DNA of 64,000 bases, from NCBI RefSeq assembly GCF_001294205.1, contig NZ_LAQT01000010.1, forward strand, positions 186,001 to 250,000, given 5' to 3'. The DNA is from Amantichitinum ursilacus. GTDB lineage: Bacteria > Pseudomonadota > Gammaproteobacteria > Burkholderiales > Chitinibacteraceae. Shown in pieces: positions 1-9,849 of this stretch (the stretch's first letter is position 1; every line of letters starts with the position of its first letter). A model generated the notes under the pieces. That model was not told the DNA's origin, did no database searches, and saw only the letters and a list, made by a program, of their open reading frames with translations. The position numbers and the translations under genes are program-made.

Positions 1-483
1 CTCTCCGGCGAGCGCACGCCGCATAACAACCCGGAGGCCCAAGGCGTGTTCTTTGGCCTGACGGGTTCCACCCGCGCTGCAGATCTGGCCAATGCCACGC
101 TCGAAGGCGTGGGCCTGGGGTTGGCTGATGGCGTGGACGCACTCGAATCCACCGGCGTAGTGCCCACCGAGGTGACCGTCATTGGCGGTGGTTCGCGCAG
201 TGCCTACTGGGTGCAGATGCTGTCCGACGTGCTCAACCGCCCGCTGGTTTGCCGTGAAGGCGGTGAAGTGGGCCCGGCGTTGGGCGCAGCACGGCTGGCG
301 CATCTGGCGCTCGACCCCGGCACCGCCATTGCCAGCATTTGCCCGGTGCCGCCGGTGCGCGCGCGCTATGCCCCCAATCCGCAACGCGCCGCCTGGTTTG
401 CCGCGCAACGCCGACCGAAATTCCAGCAGTTGTATGCCCGCGTGGAATCGTTGTTTCACCAGAACCACCCGCAAGCGGCTTAG
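1..483 (+). CDS. xylB: Xylulokinase, C-terminal part (5' end outside window)
   Basis: The frame is open from base 1 (L-S-G-E-R-T-P-H) and ends in TAG at 481-483, giving about 160 C-terminal residues of an FGGY-family sugar kinase. The family phosphorylates D-xylulose with ATP in the cytoplasm, feeding the pentose phosphate pathway. Visible signs are the FGGY C-terminal nucleotide-binding stretch GGGSRSAYWVQML and the later GGEVGPALGAARLA segment. It lies 85 bases before xylF on the same strand, so it is read as part of a xylose-use operon. Other FGGY kinases look similar; the neighbouring xylose importer decides the name. Confidence 0.85.
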   Translation, partial: LSGERTPHNNPEAQGVFFGLTGSTRAADLANATLEGVGLGLADGVDALESTGVVPTEVTVIGGGSRSAYWVQMLSDVLNRPLVCREGGEVGPALGAARLAHLALDPGTAIASICPVPPVRARYAPNPQRAAWFAAQRRPKFQQLYARVESLFHQNHPQAA

Positions 484-568
484 ACCGTACCCGCTACAGA
501 AGACGTCCCTGTGTTGTTCCGTGCCGACTGGCACATAAAACCAGATAAGTAGTTTGAGGAGCCATCCC

Positions 569-1579
569 ATGAAAACGACCCTGATCTCTGCCCTTCTTAC
601 CGGCGCGCTGCTGACGTTTGCCGCCCCGGCCGCATTTGCCAGCAAAGACAAACCCGTCATCGGTTTCTGCATTGATGATTTGCGCCTTGAACGTTGGGCG
701 CGCGATCGCGACTACTTTGTCGCCGCGTCCGACAAGTTGGGCGCCAAGGTCTTTGTGCAATCGGCCGACGCCAACGAGCAACGCCAGATTTCGCAAATCG
801 AAAACCTGATTTCGCGCAACGTCGACGCCATCGTCATCGTGCCGTTTAACGGCAACGTGCTGGCCAACGCGATTCGTGAAGCCAAAAAAGCCGGCATCAA
901 GGTCATTTCTTATGACCGCCTGATCGCCAACGCCGACGTGGATGCCTACATCACATTCGATAACACCAAAGTGGGTGAGATGCAGGCCGAGGGCGTGCTG
1001 AAGGCGCGTAACAAGGGCAACTTCTATTTGCTGGGTGGCTCGCCCACCGATGGCAACGCCCGCATGCTGCGCGATGGCCAGATGAAAGTGCTGAAGCCCT
1101 ATATCGATAAGGGCGACATCAAGATTGTGGGCCAGCAATGGGTGGCGGAATGGAGCCCGGCCAAGGCAATGTCGATTGTGGAAGATGCGCTGACCGCCAA
1201 CCAGAACAAGATCGACGCCATTGTTGCCTCCAACGATGGCACCGCAGGCGGCGCCATCCAGGCACTGGCTGCGCAAAAGCTGGCGGGCAAAGTGCCGGTG
1301 TCAGGCCAGGATGCCGACCTTGCCGCGGTCAAGCGCGTGATTGCCGGTACGCAAACCATGACCGTGTACAAGCCGCTGAAGCTGCTAGCTAGCGAGGCTG
1401 CGCAACTGGCCGTAGATCTGGTGCAAGGCAAGAAGGTGACCTATGACACCCAGTACGACAACGGCCTGAAAAAAGTGGACGCCAAGCTGCTCAAGCCCAC
1501 CATGCTGACCAAAGACAATGCGCAAGACGTGCTGGTGAAGGACAACTTCTACACCGCCGCACAACTGGCCGCCCAGTAA
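569..1579 (+). CDS. xylF: D-xylose ABC transporter periplasmic binding protein
   Basis: Periplasmic solute receptor that binds D-xylose and hands it to the XylG/XylH importer. The ATG at 569 is chosen because a GAGGAG ribosome site (556-561) sits just upstream; an in-frame TTG at 554 overlaps that site and is unlikely. A Sec signal peptide of about 24 residues ends at AFA before SKDKP. The mature part has the type I periplasmic-binding fold pattern (IGFCIDDLRLERW, DAIVASNDGTAGG). Length 336 residues, near the usual 330. It is followed by xylG and xylH in the usual order. Confidence 0.93.
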   Translation: MKTTLISALLTGALLTFAAPAAFASKDKPVIGFCIDDLRLERWARDRDYFVAASDKLGAKVFVQSADANEQRQISQIENLISRNVDAIVIVPFNGNVLANAIREAKKAGIKVISYDRLIANADVDAYITFDNTKVGEMQAEGVLKARNKGNFYLLGGSPTDGNARMLRDGQMKVLKPYIDKGDIKIVGQQWVAEWSPAKAMSIVEDALTANQNKIDAIVASNDGTAGGAIQALAAQKLAGKVPVSGQDADLAAVKRVIAGTQTMTVYKPLKLLASEAAQLAVDLVQGKKVTYDTQYDNGLKKVDAKLLKPTMLTKDNAQDVLVKDNFYTAAQLAAQ

Positions 1580-1591
1580 TCACGCAGTCCG

Positions 1592-1622
1592 CCGGGCCAT
1601 GTTCCACGTGGAGCAGGCCCGG
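1592..1622 (+). promoter_or_regulatory. Long hairpin in the xylF-xylG gap
   Basis: CCGGGCC (1592-1598) pairs exactly with GGCCCGG (1616-1622), and the intervening loop is itself palindromic (TCCACGTGGA). There is no T-run after it. In RNA this would be a strong intercistronic hairpin of the kind that protects or partly terminates the message after a binding-protein gene, letting XylF be made in excess of XylG and XylH. The inner palindrome may instead have a DNA-level role, listed separately. Confidence 0.6.
1600..1615. other. parS-like palindrome
   Basis: TGTTCCACGTGGAGCA differs at one base from the ParB-binding palindrome TGTTCCACGTGGAACA and keeps the invariant central CACGTG. It is non-coding, between xylF and xylG, about 9 kb from parA-parB in this window. 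It is the only CACGTG in the window with both flanking arms close to parS. Binding is inference; the surrounding hairpin is a competing explanation. Confidence 0.55.
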
Positions 1623-1655
1623 TGATTTTCCTCTTCTGTACCGGGGACACGACTG

Positions 1656-3212
1656 ATGTCTGATTTCCTGCTTGAAATGCGCAATATCCGCAAATCGTTT
1701 TCCGGCGTAAAAGCGCTGGACGGTATCGATCTGCATATCCGCGCTGGCGAATGTGTCGGCTTGTGCGGAGAAAACGGCGCGGGTAAATCCACGCTGATGA
1801 AAGTGCTGTCGGCGGTTTATCCGCATGGCACGTGGGAAGGCGAAATCCGCTGGCAAGGCCAGCCGCTGCAGGCCCAGTCGATCAAGGAAACCGAAGCCGC
1901 CGGCATCGTCATCATCCATCAGGAATTGATGCTGGTGCCTGAGCTATCGGTGACCGAAAACATTTTCCTGGGCAACGAAATCACCTTGCCAGGCGGTCGT
2001 CTTAACTACTCCGCCATGCACCAGCAAGCCCAAAAGATGATGGCCGAGCTGAATATGCCCGACATCAATGTGGCGTTGCCGGTGCATCACTATGGCGGCG
2101 GCCAGCAACAGCTGGTCGAGATCGCCAAGGCGCTGAACAAAAACGCCAGACTGCTGATCCTGGATGAGCCGTCATCTTCGCTCACCACCTCCGAAATCCG
2201 CGTATTGCTCGACATCATCAAGGGGCTCAAGGCCAAAGGCGTGGCCTGTGTCTATATCTCGCACAAGCTTGATGAAGTGGCCGAAATCTGCGACACGATT
2301 ACGGTGATCCGCGACGGGGTACATGTGGCGACGCAGCCGATGGCGTCGCTGGATGTTGAGCGCATCATCGCGATGATGGTCGGGCGCGAGATCGGCGATC
2401 TGTACCCGCGTGAGCCGCATGACATCGGCGAAGTGGTGCTGGAGGCTAGCCATATCACTTGCTTTGATCCGACCAATCCGGCGCGGCGCAAGGTCAAGGA
2501 TGTGTCGTTCAACCTGCGGCGCGGCGAGATCCTCGGCATCGCCGGGCTGGTGGGCGCGGGCCGCACCGAGCTGGTGTCCACACTGTTCGGCGCCTACCCC
2601 GGCAAATACAGCTGCAGCGTCAAACTGCGCGGCAAACCGGTGGATGTGTCCAGCCCGATCAAGGCCATCCGGCACGGGATCTGCATGGTGCCGGAAGACC
2701 GCAAACATCACGGCATCGTGCCGCAGTTTGGTGTGGGCTGGAACATGACGCTGCCGGTGCTCGATCGCTACAGCCACGCAGGCCGTATCGACAAAGGTGA
2801 AGAGCTGCAAAGCGTGATGGCCGAAATTGGGCGGCTCAAGATCAAGACGTCCAGCCCGCATCTGCCCATTACCGGTTTGTCGGGCGGCAATCAGCAGAAG
2901 GTGGTGCTGGCCAAAATGCTGCATCCCAAGCCAGACATCCTGATCCTTGATGAACCCACGCGTGGCGTGGACGTTGGCGCCAAATTCGAAATCTACAAAC
3001 TGATGTTCGAACTGGCCAAAAGCGGCATCTCTATCATCATGGTTTCGAGTGAATTGCCCGAAGTGCTGGGCGTGAGTGATCGCGTGCTGGTAATGGGCGA
3101 AGGTGAGCTGCGTGGCGAGTTCAACAATCAGGGACTGACTCAGGAGCAGGTGTTGGCCGCCGCCCTGACCCCCTTGGCCAGTGTGGCCGCAGAACATGGA
3201 GTAACCGTATGA
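1656..3212 (+). CDS. xylG: Xylose ABC transporter ATP-binding protein
   Basis: Tandem ATPase subunit (518 residues) that powers D-xylose import at the inner face of the membrane. The first nucleotide-binding domain has Walker [10 protein letters not shown] at residues 38-46 and a degenerate signature YGGGQQQ, followed by Walker [12 protein letters not shown]. The second has the [10 protein letters not shown]-loop variant usual for sugar importers, signature LSGGNQQK and Walker [15 protein letters not shown]. This pattern and length match the RbsA/XylG family. The start gives [15 protein letters not shown]; no strong ribosome site is seen. The stop overlaps the xylH start by four bases, implying translational coupling. 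Confidence 0.93.
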   Translation: MSDFLLEMRNIRKSFSGVKALDGIDLHIRAGECVGLCGENGAGKSTLMKVLSAVYPHGTWEGEIRWQGQPLQAQSIKETEAAGIVIIHQELMLVPELSVTENIFLGNEITLPGGRLNYSAMHQQAQKMMAELNMPDINVALPVHHYGGGQQQLVEIAKALNKNARLLILDEPSSSLTTSEIRVLLDIIKGLKAKGVACVYISHKLDEVAEICDTITVIRDGVHVATQPMASLDVERIIAMMVGREIGDLYPREPHDIGEVVLEASHITCFDPTNPARRKVKDVSFNLRRGEILGIAGLVGAGRTELVSTLFGAYPGKYSCSVKLRGKPVDVSSPIKAIRHGICMVPEDRKHHGIVPQFGVGWNMTLPVLDRYSHAGRIDKGEELQSVMAEIGRLKIKTSSPHLPITGLSGGNQQKVVLAKMLHPKPDILILDEPTRGVDVGAKFEIYKLMFELAKSGISIIMVSSELPEVLGVSDRVLVMGEGELRGEFNNQGLTQEQVLAAALTPLASVAAEHGVTV

Positions 3213-4408
3213 CTATCGCTGTTGAAACCCCCGTCGCGGGCCAATCCAGCCCGCCGCGCGGTGGCGGCCTGCCTGGCGTTAAACAATTGTTCAGTCAGTA
3301 CAAGGTGCTGGCGCTGGTGATTGCGATTGCGGTGATCTGGGCCTTCTTTGCCTGGAAGACCGAAGGCGGCTATCTAACGCCGCGCAATTTATCGAACCTG
3401 CTGCGGCAGATGTCGGTGACCGGCATGCTGGCGTGCGGCATGGTGTTCGTCATTATCGCGGGCGAGATTGATTTGTCGGTCGGCTCCTTGCTGGGATTGC
3501 TCGGCGGTGTGGCGGCAGTGCTGGATGTGACCTACCACATGCCGCTGGCGCTGAACCTGGCCATCGTCTCGGGACTGGGTTTGCTGATTGGTTTGTTCAA
3601 CGGCTACTGGGCGGCTTGGCTGCGCGTGCCCTCGTTTATTGTCGGCCTGGCGGGCATGTTGGCCTTTCGCGGCGTGCTGCTGGGTGTCACCGGCGGCATG
3701 ACCATCGCACCGGTATCCGACCAACTGGTCTACCTGGGCCAAGGCTATCTACCCACCTTGATCGGTGATCTGTTGGGCGTGGTGCTGTTTGTGATTGCGG
3801 GCGTGCTGGCCTGGCGTACCCGCATCGCCAACGCACGTTACGGCCTGCCGGTGGTGCCGCTGTGGCGCGATGTGGCACGCGTGGTGTTGGCGGGCGTGGT
3901 CATCTTCGGCTTTGTGCGCACGCTCAATGCCTATGACGGCATTCCGATTCCGGTACTGATGTTGATGGTGTTGCTGGGGGTGTTTACCTATATCGCCACG
4001 CAGACGGTGTTTGGCCGCCGCATCTATGCCGTCGGCAGCAATATGGAAGCCACGCGTTTGTCCGGCGTGAATGTGCGCGGCGTCAAACTGGCCATCTTCG
4101 GCATCATGGGCTTGATGTGCGCGCTGGCCGGGGTGGTCAATACGGCGCGGCTGGCGGCGGGTTCGCCCTCGGCAGGTTCGATGGGCGAACTGGATGCGAT
4201 TGCCGCGTGTTTTATCGGCGGCACCTCCATGCGTGGTGGCGTTGGCACGGTGCATGGCGCGTTGATTGGCGCGCTGGTGATGGCCAGCCTGGACAATGGC
4301 ATGTCGATGCTGGATGTTGATTCGTTCTGGCAGATGATCGTCAAGGGCTCGATCTTGTTGCTGGCGGTGTGGATTGATGTGATGTCACGCGGCACTTCGC
4401 GGGCTTGA
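3209..4408 (+). CDS. xylH: Xylose ABC transporter permease
   Basis: Integral membrane permease of 399 residues, close to the usual length, with about ten hydrophobic segments. The typical BPD_transp_2 block is present: [21 protein letters not shown] near residues 78-98 and the later [19 protein letters not shown] and [21 protein letters not shown] segments. It forms the channel for xylose with XylG. ATG overlaps the xylG stop (ATGA). A GC-rich hairpin follows at 4421-4445. Confidence 0.92.
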   Translation: MTIAVETPVAGQSSPPRGGGLPGVKQLFSQYKVLALVIAIAVIWAFFAWKTEGGYLTPRNLSNLLRQMSVTGMLACGMVFVIIAGEIDLSVGSLLGLLGGVAAVLDVTYHMPLALNLAIVSGLGLLIGLFNGYWAAWLRVPSFIVGLAGMLAFRGVLLGVTGGMTIAPVSDQLVYLGQGYLPTLIGDLLGVVLFVIAGVLAWRTRIANARYGLPVVPLWRDVARVVLAGVVIFGFVRTLNAYDGIPIPVLMLMVLLGVFTYIATQTVFGRRIYAVGSNMEATRLSGVNVRGVKLAIFGIMGLMCALAGVVNTARLAAGSPSAGSMGELDAIAACFIGGTSMRGGVGTVHGALIGALVMASLDNGMSMLDVDSFWQMIVKGSILLLAVWIDVMSRGTSRA

Positions 4409-4420
4409 TGGCCGAATGCA

Positions 4421-4445
4421 AAGTGCCCAGCGGGGCTGGGCACTT
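4421..4445 (+). terminator. Hairpin after xylH
   Basis: AAGTGCCCAGC (4421-4431) pairs perfectly with GCTGGGCACTT (4435-4445) around a GGG loop, 13 bases after the xylH stop and in front of the convergent exonuclease gene. There is no clear T-run on either side, so it may block both transcripts or only stabilise 3' ends. Confidence 0.5.
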
Positions 4446-4478
4446 GGTTGCGCGCGCTAAAGGGAAATGACGCCGCGC

Positions 4479-5273
4479 TTAAAAGGCGTAGTCGTAATCC
4501 ACGGTCAGCGGCGCGTGGTCCGAGAACTTCACATCTTTATAGATATGCGCGCTTTGCAGCTTGTCGGTCAGGTTCGGCGTAACGATGTGATAGTCGATGC
4601 GCCAACCCACATCCTTCGCATACGCCTGGCCACGGTTGGACCACCACGTGTAACCGGGCGCATCCGGGTACAGCTTGCGCCACGCATCCACCCAACCCAG
4701 TTCGTCAAAGACGCGGCCTATCCATTCGCGTTCTTGCGGCAGAAAACCTGAGTTTTTCAGGTTGCCCTTCCAGTTTTTAAGATCCAGTTCGCGATGTGCG
4801 ATATTCCAGTCACCCAGCAAGACGATGTCGCGCCCGCATTGCGCCAGATGCGCCAGGTGGGTCCAGAAGCGTTCCATAAACGCAAACTTCACTTGCTGGC
4901 GCTCGTCCCCGCTGGAGCCCGACGGCAGATAGATCGACACCACCGACAGATTGCCAAAATCGGCCTGAATGTAACGGCCTTCAGCATCGATATCAGGAAT
5001 GCCGAGGCCGATCACCACATTGTCCGGCTGCTTGCGGCAGTACAAACCGACGCCGCTGTAGCCCTTTTTCTCGGCAAAGTGGAAGTACCCGTGCATGCCA
5101 TGTGGATTGCGCATCAGCTCGGTCAGGTCGGCGTCTTGCGCCTTTAATTCCTGCAGACCGATCACGTCGGCTTGATGCTGGGCCAGCCAGTCAAAAAAGC
5201 CTTTATTGGCGGCGGAACGAATGCCATTGAGGTTGGCGGAAACGATGCGCAAGGTCGTACCCTTTTTGATCAA
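4479..5273 (-). CDS. xth: Exodeoxyribonuclease III
   Basis: Cytoplasmic DNA-repair enzyme of the EEP (exonuclease/endonuclease/phosphatase) fold: 3'-5' exonuclease and AP endonuclease. The family signature is complete: SANLNGIRSAANKGF at the start, the metal-binding Glu in GLQELKAQ, the GDWNIAH segment, and the C-terminal SDHAPLTVDY with the catalytic Asp-His pair. Length 264 residues is normal. It is convergent with xylH and divergent from pyrE. Whether it is closer to XthA or ExoA in specificity cannot be told by eye. Confidence 0.9.
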   Translation of the reverse strand: MIKKGTTLRIVSANLNGIRSAANKGFFDWLAQHQADVIGLQELKAQDADLTELMRNPHGMHGYFHFAEKKGYSGVGLYCRKQPDNVVIGLGIPDIDAEGRYIQADFGNLSVVSIYLPSGSSGDERQQVKFAFMERFWTHLAHLAQCGRDIVLLGDWNIAHRELDLKNWKGNLKNSGFLPQEREWIGRVFDELGWVDAWRKLYPDAPGYTWWSNRGQAYAKDVGWRIDYHIVTPNLTDKLQSAHIYKDVKFSDHAPLTVDYDYAF

Positions 5274-5463
5274 TTTGAGATGGTGGACATGCCCCGGCCC
5301 AAACGGCGCGGCATAATATGCTGTTTTTTGTCACCGGGGTTACCGAAAATGGGCAGTACGACGTCATAACGTATCTGGCCGGTAACACTCGATTTTGTGC
5401 GGCGGTGTGCAGTGACGCGCCTGCATGACCGCGCCTTCAGCAGCTTTCAAGGAGTATTCATCC

Positions 5464-6111
5464 ATGTCCGATTTCCGCCGCGAATTCATTGAATTTGCAG
5501 TGGCACAGAATGTGCTGTGCTTTGGCGAGTTTATCACCAAAGCCGGCCGTACCTCGCCGTACTTCTTTAATGCCGGGCTGTTTAACGACGGCGCTTCAGT
5601 CGGTGCACTGGCGCAATTTTATGCGCAGGCCGTGCAGGCTTCCGGTGTGAAATTCGATGTTCTGTTTGGCCCGGCGTACAAGGGGATTGTGCTGGCTGCC
5701 GCCACGTCTGTGGCGCTGGCTCAAGCCGGGCTGAACACCCCGTTTGCCTATAACCGCAAAGAGGCCAAAGACCATGGCGAAGGCGGCGTGTTGGTGGGGG
5801 CGCCGCTGAAAGGCCGCGTGCTGATTATCGATGACGTGATTTCGGCCGGCACCTCGGTGCGCGAATCGGTGGCCATGATCCGCAGCCACGGCGCAGAACC
5901 GGCCGGGGTATTGATTGCGCTGGACCGCATGGAGCGCGGCCAGGGTGATTTGTCGGCGGTGCAGGAAGTGCAGCAGCAGTTTGGCATTCCTGTCATCGCC
6001 ATTGCCTCACTGGATGATCTGGTGGGCTATCTTGAAAATACCAGCGGTATGACCGGCAATCGCGAGAAAGTCGCAGCCTACCGCGCACAATATGGCATTC
6101 GTTCCGCATAA
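5464..6111 (+). CDS. pyrE: Orotate phosphoribosyltransferase
   Basis: Converts orotate and PRPP to OMP in de novo pyrimidine synthesis. The type I phosphoribosyltransferase PRPP loop [13 protein letters not shown] is present, preceded by [18 protein letters not shown] and the [15 protein letters not shown] segment with the catalytic Lys-Glu-Lys-Asp-His region. The start at 5464 (MSDFRREF) is chosen over an in-frame ATG at 5425 because AAGGAG lies at 5449-5454 with nine bases spacing and the resulting 215 residues match the family (E. coli 213). Confidence 0.94.
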   Translation: MSDFRREFIEFAVAQNVLCFGEFITKAGRTSPYFFNAGLFNDGASVGALAQFYAQAVQASGVKFDVLFGPAYKGIVLAAATSVALAQAGLNTPFAYNRKEAKDHGEGGVLVGAPLKGRVLIIDDVISAGTSVRESVAMIRSHGAEPAGVLIALDRMERGQGDLSAVQEVQQQFGIPVIAIASLDDLVGYLENTSGMTGNREKVAAYRAQYGIRSA

Positions 6112-6128
6112 AAGCTGAGCACGCTTTT
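6110..6128 (+). terminator. Weak terminator overlapping the pyrE stop
   Basis: AAAAGC (6110-6115) pairs with GCTTTT (6123-6128) and is followed by more T residues. The stem is only six pairs and begins on the pyrE stop codon, so the call is tentative. Confidence 0.4.
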
Positions 6129-6162
6129 TTCGGCCGGATGTCGCAACAGGGCTGGGAAAAGT

Positions 6163-6756
6163 ATGAAGCTTTATGGATGGTTGGCGCTGCTGGCTTTAAC
6201 GCTGGCAGCGCAATCCGCGCATGCCACACTGTACCGCTGGGTTGATGAAAACGGCCGCACGCAGTACAGCGACAAGCCGCCGGTCAGCGCCGCGCCCAAG
6301 GGGGTGAGCACGCTCGATAGCCAGGGCATGGTGCGCAAATCACCGCCCCAGCCCGAAACGCCAGAGGAAGCCGCGCGGCGCGTCAAGGCGCAGCAAGATC
6401 AGCTCGACCAGCAACGGCGCGACCGTGCGCTGTTGCAATCCTTCTCCAATACCAAAGAAATTGATCTGCTGCGCGATCGCCAGATCGATGCCGTCAATGG
6501 CGCCATCCAGACTAACCAGTCCCGTCGGCAAGGCGCCCAGGCCAAGATCGACAAACTGAACAAGCAGATCGGTTCGTTTAACCACGCCAAAAAGACGCCG
6601 CCGGACGACATGACCGCCGAACTGGCCGCCGCGCAAAAAGAACTGGCCGACATTGACGTCGATGACCAGAAAAAAATGAACGATATCGCCGCCATTCGCC
6701 AACGCGCCGAAGCGGATAAAAAGCGCTTTCTGGAATTACAAAGCGCCGCGCATTAA
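6163..6756 (+). CDS. DUF4124-domain exported protein
   Basis: Exported protein of 197 residues and unknown role. A signal peptide (MKLYGWLALLALTLAAQSAHA) is followed directly by the DUF4124 motif LYRWVDENGRTQYSDKPP, a short beta-rich module common in betaproteobacterial envelope proteins. From about residue 65 to the end it is highly charged and Gln/Lys/Asp-rich (EEAARRVKAQQDQLDQQRRDR and similar), predicted to be coiled coil. It stands alone between pyrE and ppgK, so context says little about function. Confidence 0.75.
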   Translation: MKLYGWLALLALTLAAQSAHATLYRWVDENGRTQYSDKPPVSAAPKGVSTLDSQGMVRKSPPQPETPEEAARRVKAQQDQLDQQRRDRALLQSFSNTKEIDLLRDRQIDAVNGAIQTNQSRRQGAQAKIDKLNKQIGSFNHAKKTPPDDMTAELAAAQKELADIDVDDQKKMNDIAAIRQRAEADKKRFLELQSAAH

Positions 6757-6901
6757 GGCGTGTGACCTGTTGTACCGTGGTGGGTCAGGTCATTACCGGG
6801 CTTGACTTTGCCAGCCCGCCAGTTAAATTCCCGAAAGCTTTTTGCGCAGCATGGCGCGGTTTATGCCAGCGGCGTTTCCTGATCAGTACAACGGAGTAAT
6901 C

Positions 6902-7690
6902 ATGGCGAATGTGGCAGGGCAGCCCAAAGTAGTGTTGGGTATCGATATCGGCGGCACGGGCATTAAAGGTGCTCCGGTCAATGTGGAAACCGGGGAACTG
7001 CTGGCGGAGCGCGAGCGCATCGACACGCCGAAGCCGGCCACGCCTGAAGCGGTGGCCAAGGTTGTCAAGCAACTGGTCGAGCATTTCAAGTGGACTGGCC
7101 CGATTGGTGTCACCTTTCCGGCCATCGTGCGCAATGGCGTCACGCTGTCGGCGGCCAACGTCGACAAATCCTGGATCAATGCCCCCGCCGAGCAGATCAT
7201 CGCCGACGTGGTGGGCCAGCCGATCAAGCTGCTTAACGACGCGGATGCGGCCGGTCTGGCCGAGCAAGTGTTTGGCGCAGCCAAAGGCCGTATGGGCAAA
7301 GTGCTGGTGATTACGCTGGGCACCGGCATCGGCAGCGCGCTGATCGTCGACGGCAAGCTGATTACCAACACCGAATTCGGTCACCTGATTTTCCCGAAAG
7401 ACGGCATTGCCGAGCATTACTGTTCGGGCAAGGTCAAAGATGACCTTGATCTGAAGTGGAAAGACTTCAACCCGCGCCTGAACGGCTATCTGCAACATCT
7501 GGATCTGCTGCTGTCGCCCGACTTTGTGATTATCGGTGGCGGTATCAGCAAGAAAGCCGAGAAGTTTGTGCCCGAAATGAAAGGCATCCGCTTTGAAGTG
7601 GCTGGCGCCACGCTGCAAAACGACGCCGGCATTGTGGGCGCCGCGCTGGAAGCTGCCTACACCTACGGCGTGCTGACTCCGGCTAGCTGA
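6902..7690 (+). CDS. ppgK: Polyphosphate glucokinase (ROK family)
   Basis: Phosphorylates glucose using inorganic polyphosphate and/or ATP. The N-terminal phosphate-binding loop [14 protein letters not shown] (residues 13-26), the [11 protein letters not shown] segment with the catalytic Asp, and [15 protein letters not shown] are those of the PPGK branch of ROK kinases rather than the zinc-motif ROK glucokinases. The ATG at 6902 follows an ACGGAG ribosome site; a longer in-frame start at 6842 lacks one. Length 262 residues fits. Polyphosphate use is inferred from family resemblance; ATP-only activity is possible. Confidence 0.8.
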   Translation: MANVAGQPKVVLGIDIGGTGIKGAPVNVETGELLAERERIDTPKPATPEAVAKVVKQLVEHFKWTGPIGVTFPAIVRNGVTLSAANVDKSWINAPAEQIIADVVGQPIKLLNDADAAGLAEQVFGAAKGRMGKVLVITLGTGIGSALIVDGKLITNTEFGHLIFPKDGIAEHYCSGKVKDDLDLKWKDFNPRLNGYLQHLDLLLSPDFVIIGGGISKKAEKFVPEMKGIRFEVAGATLQNDAGIVGAALEAAYTYGVLTPAS

Positions 7691-7704
7691 TTGATGTAAC
7701 ACGT

Positions 7705-7731
7705 AAAAAAGGCGCTGCGTGCGCCTTTTTT
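7705..7731 (+). terminator. Rho-independent terminator after ppgK
   Basis: AAAAAAGGCGC (7705-7715) pairs with GCGCCTTTTTT (7721-7731) around TGCGT, with the T-run built into the stem. The A-run on the other side would make it work in both directions. Confidence 0.9.
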
Positions 7732-7848
7732 ATTGCCCGACGGTCTGATCGTCCGGCCCAGGCGTCAGCGCCGTTACGTAGCGCAAGTCCCTGTTTTGCC
7801 GTAGAATCTTGCCCCTTGTCCAGATTCATGGCAGCAGGAATCACGCTC

Positions 7849-9762
7849 ATGCTTTATCCCATTCGTTATGACGTTATCGTGGTTGGCGGCGGTCACGCCG
7901 GCACCGAGGCCGCGCTCGCCGCTGCGCGCATGGGCCAGCGCACCCTGCTGCTCACTCACAATATCGAAACGCTGGGCCAGATGAGCTGTAACCCCTCGAT
8001 CGGCGGCATCGGCAAAGGCCATCTGGTGCGCGAGGTGGATGCGCTGGGTGGCGCGATGGCGCTGGCCACCGATCTGGGCGGCATTCAGTTTCGTACGCTC
8101 AATTCGTCCAAAGGCCCGGCCGTGCGCGCCACTCGCGCCCAGGCGGACCGTATCCGCTACAAAGCCGCCATCCGCGACATGTTGGAAAACCAGCCCAACC
8201 TGGATTTGTTCCAGCAGGCTGTGGATGATTTGACGCTCGACGGTGACAAGGTGACCGGCGTGGTCACGCAAATCGGCATCCGCTTTGAAGGCGCGGCGGT
8301 GGTGCTGACGGCGGGTACGTTTCTGGGCGGCAAAATCCACGTCGGCCTGGAAAACCATACCGGCGGCCGCGCGGGTGATCCGGCGTCCGTCACGCTGTCG
8401 CAACGCTTGCGCGAACTGAATCTGCCGGTGGGCCGCCTTAAAACCGGCACGCCGCCGCGCATTGATGGCCGCACCATTGATTTCTCGGTGCTGGAAGAGC
8501 AGCCGGGCGATACGCCCGAGCCGGTGTTCTCGGTGCGTGGCAACCGCGCCATGCATCCGCGCCAACTGCCGTGCTGGATTGCACACACCAATCAGCAAAC
8601 GCACGACATCATCCGCAGCGGCTTTGATCGCAGCCCGATGTTTACCGGCAAGATTGAAGGCGTGGGCCCGCGTTATTGCCCGTCGATTGAAGACAAGATC
8701 AATCGCTTTGCCGACAAAGACAGCCACCAGATTTTTCTGGAGCCGGAAGGTCTGGATACGCACGAGATTTACCCCAACGGCATTTCGACCAGCCTGCCTT
8801 TCGATATCCAGATTGCCGCGGTGCAATCGATGAAGGGCCTGGAAAACGCGCGCATTCTGCGCCCCGGCTATGCCATCGAATATGACTATTTTGATCCGCG
8901 CGCGCTAAAGGCCAGCTTTGAATCGAAAGCCATTGCCGGCCTGTTTTTTGCGGGCCAGATCAATGGCACCACCGGTTACGAAGAAGCTGCCGCGCAAGGC
9001 CTGTTTGCCGGGCTGAACGCGGCGTTGTTTGCGCGCGAACAAGACGCGTGGACGCCCGCGCGGGACCAGGCTTATCTGGGCGTGCTGGTCGACGATCTGA
9101 CCACCAGCGGCGTGACCGAGCCGTACCGCATGTTTACCAGCCGCGCCGAATTCCGCCTGCAATTGCGCGAAGACAACGCCGATCTGCGTCTGACCGAAAC
9201 CGGCCGCAAGCTGGGTCTGGTGGGGGATGCGCAGTGGGAGATGTTCTGCCGTAAACGCGACGCCGTGGCCGCCGAAATGCAGCGCCTGCAATCTACGTGG
9301 GTGAATCCGCGTGTAGTGGATGCCGCCGATGCCGAACGTGTGCTGGGCAAAGCCATCGAGCGCGAATACACGCTGGCCGATTTGCTGCGTCGCCCCGAAG
9401 TCACCTACGCCAGTTTATTGACGATGACCGCCGCGCAACCCAAGGAAGGCGAAGCGTCGGTCGATGATCCGCTGGTGGCGGAGCAAGTCGAAATCCAGAC
9501 CAAATACCAGGGCTATATCGACCGTCAGCAAAACGAAGTATCGCGCCGCGATAATCTGGACAATCTGCGTCTGCCCGCGGCGTTTGATTACGCCAGCGTG
9601 GTGGGGCTATCGAAAGAAGTGCAACAGAAACTCAACACGCATCGCCCCGAAACGGTCGGCCAGGCGAGTCGCATTTCCGGCATTACCCCCGCCGCGATTG
9701 CCTTGTTGCTGGTGCATTTAAAGAAACGCCAATTACTGGAAACGGCAGGCAAGGCGGCCTGA
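7849..9762 (+). CDS. mnmG: tRNA uridine-5-carboxymethylaminomethyl modification enzyme MnmG
   Basis: FAD-dependent partner of MnmE that builds cmnm5 on wobble U34 of tRNAs. Seen: the FAD-binding [19 protein letters not shown] at residues 11-29, the family signature [14 protein letters not shown] with the conserved Cys, and [13 protein letters not shown]. The ATG at 7849 has AGGAA eight bases upstream and gives 637 residues, in line with the family; TTG 7816 and ATG 7828 are poorer. It begins the mnmG-rsmG-parA-parB block often found beside bacterial origins. Confidence 0.95.
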   Translation: MLYPIRYDVIVVGGGHAGTEAALAAARMGQRTLLLTHNIETLGQMSCNPSIGGIGKGHLVREVDALGGAMALATDLGGIQFRTLNSSKGPAVRATRAQADRIRYKAAIRDMLENQPNLDLFQQAVDDLTLDGDKVTGVVTQIGIRFEGAAVVLTAGTFLGGKIHVGLENHTGGRAGDPASVTLSQRLRELNLPVGRLKTGTPPRIDGRTIDFSVLEEQPGDTPEPVFSVRGNRAMHPRQLPCWIAHTNQQTHDIIRSGFDRSPMFTGKIEGVGPRYCPSIEDKINRFADKDSHQIFLEPEGLDTHEIYPNGISTSLPFDIQIAAVQSMKGLENARILRPGYAIEYDYFDPRALKASFESKAIAGLFFAGQINGTTGYEEAAAQGLFAGLNAALFAREQDAWTPARDQAYLGVLVDDLTTSGVTEPYRMFTSRAEFRLQLREDNADLRLTETGRKLGLVGDAQWEMFCRKRDAVAAEMQRLQSTWVNPRVVDAADAERVLGKAIEREYTLADLLRRPEVTYASLLTMTAAQPKEGEASVDDPLVAEQVEIQTKYQGYIDRQQNEVSRRDNLDNLRLPAAFDYASVVGLSKEVQQKLNTHRPETVGQASRISGITPAAIALLLVHLKKRQLLETAGKAA

Positions 9763-9781
9763 TCCCACACTGTTGATACGC

Positions 9782-9790
9782 TGTGGACAA
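9782..9790 (-). other. DnaA-box-like site between mnmG and rsmG
   Basis: TGTGGACAA is the reverse complement of TTGTCCACA, one base from the DnaA consensus TTATCCACA. A second, poorer TTGTGGAGC follows at once. It lies in the 87-base gap before rsmG. Confidence 0.35.
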
Positions 9791-9849
9791 GTTGTGGAGC
9801 AATTGCCGCGCGCCTGCTGAACTACCCGAAAATATAAAAGAATCCGACC

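Noticed and set aside
7849-7851. Longer MnmG starting at TTG 7816
   Set aside because: The ATG at 7849 has the ribosome site and gives the conserved N-terminus directly before the FAD motif.
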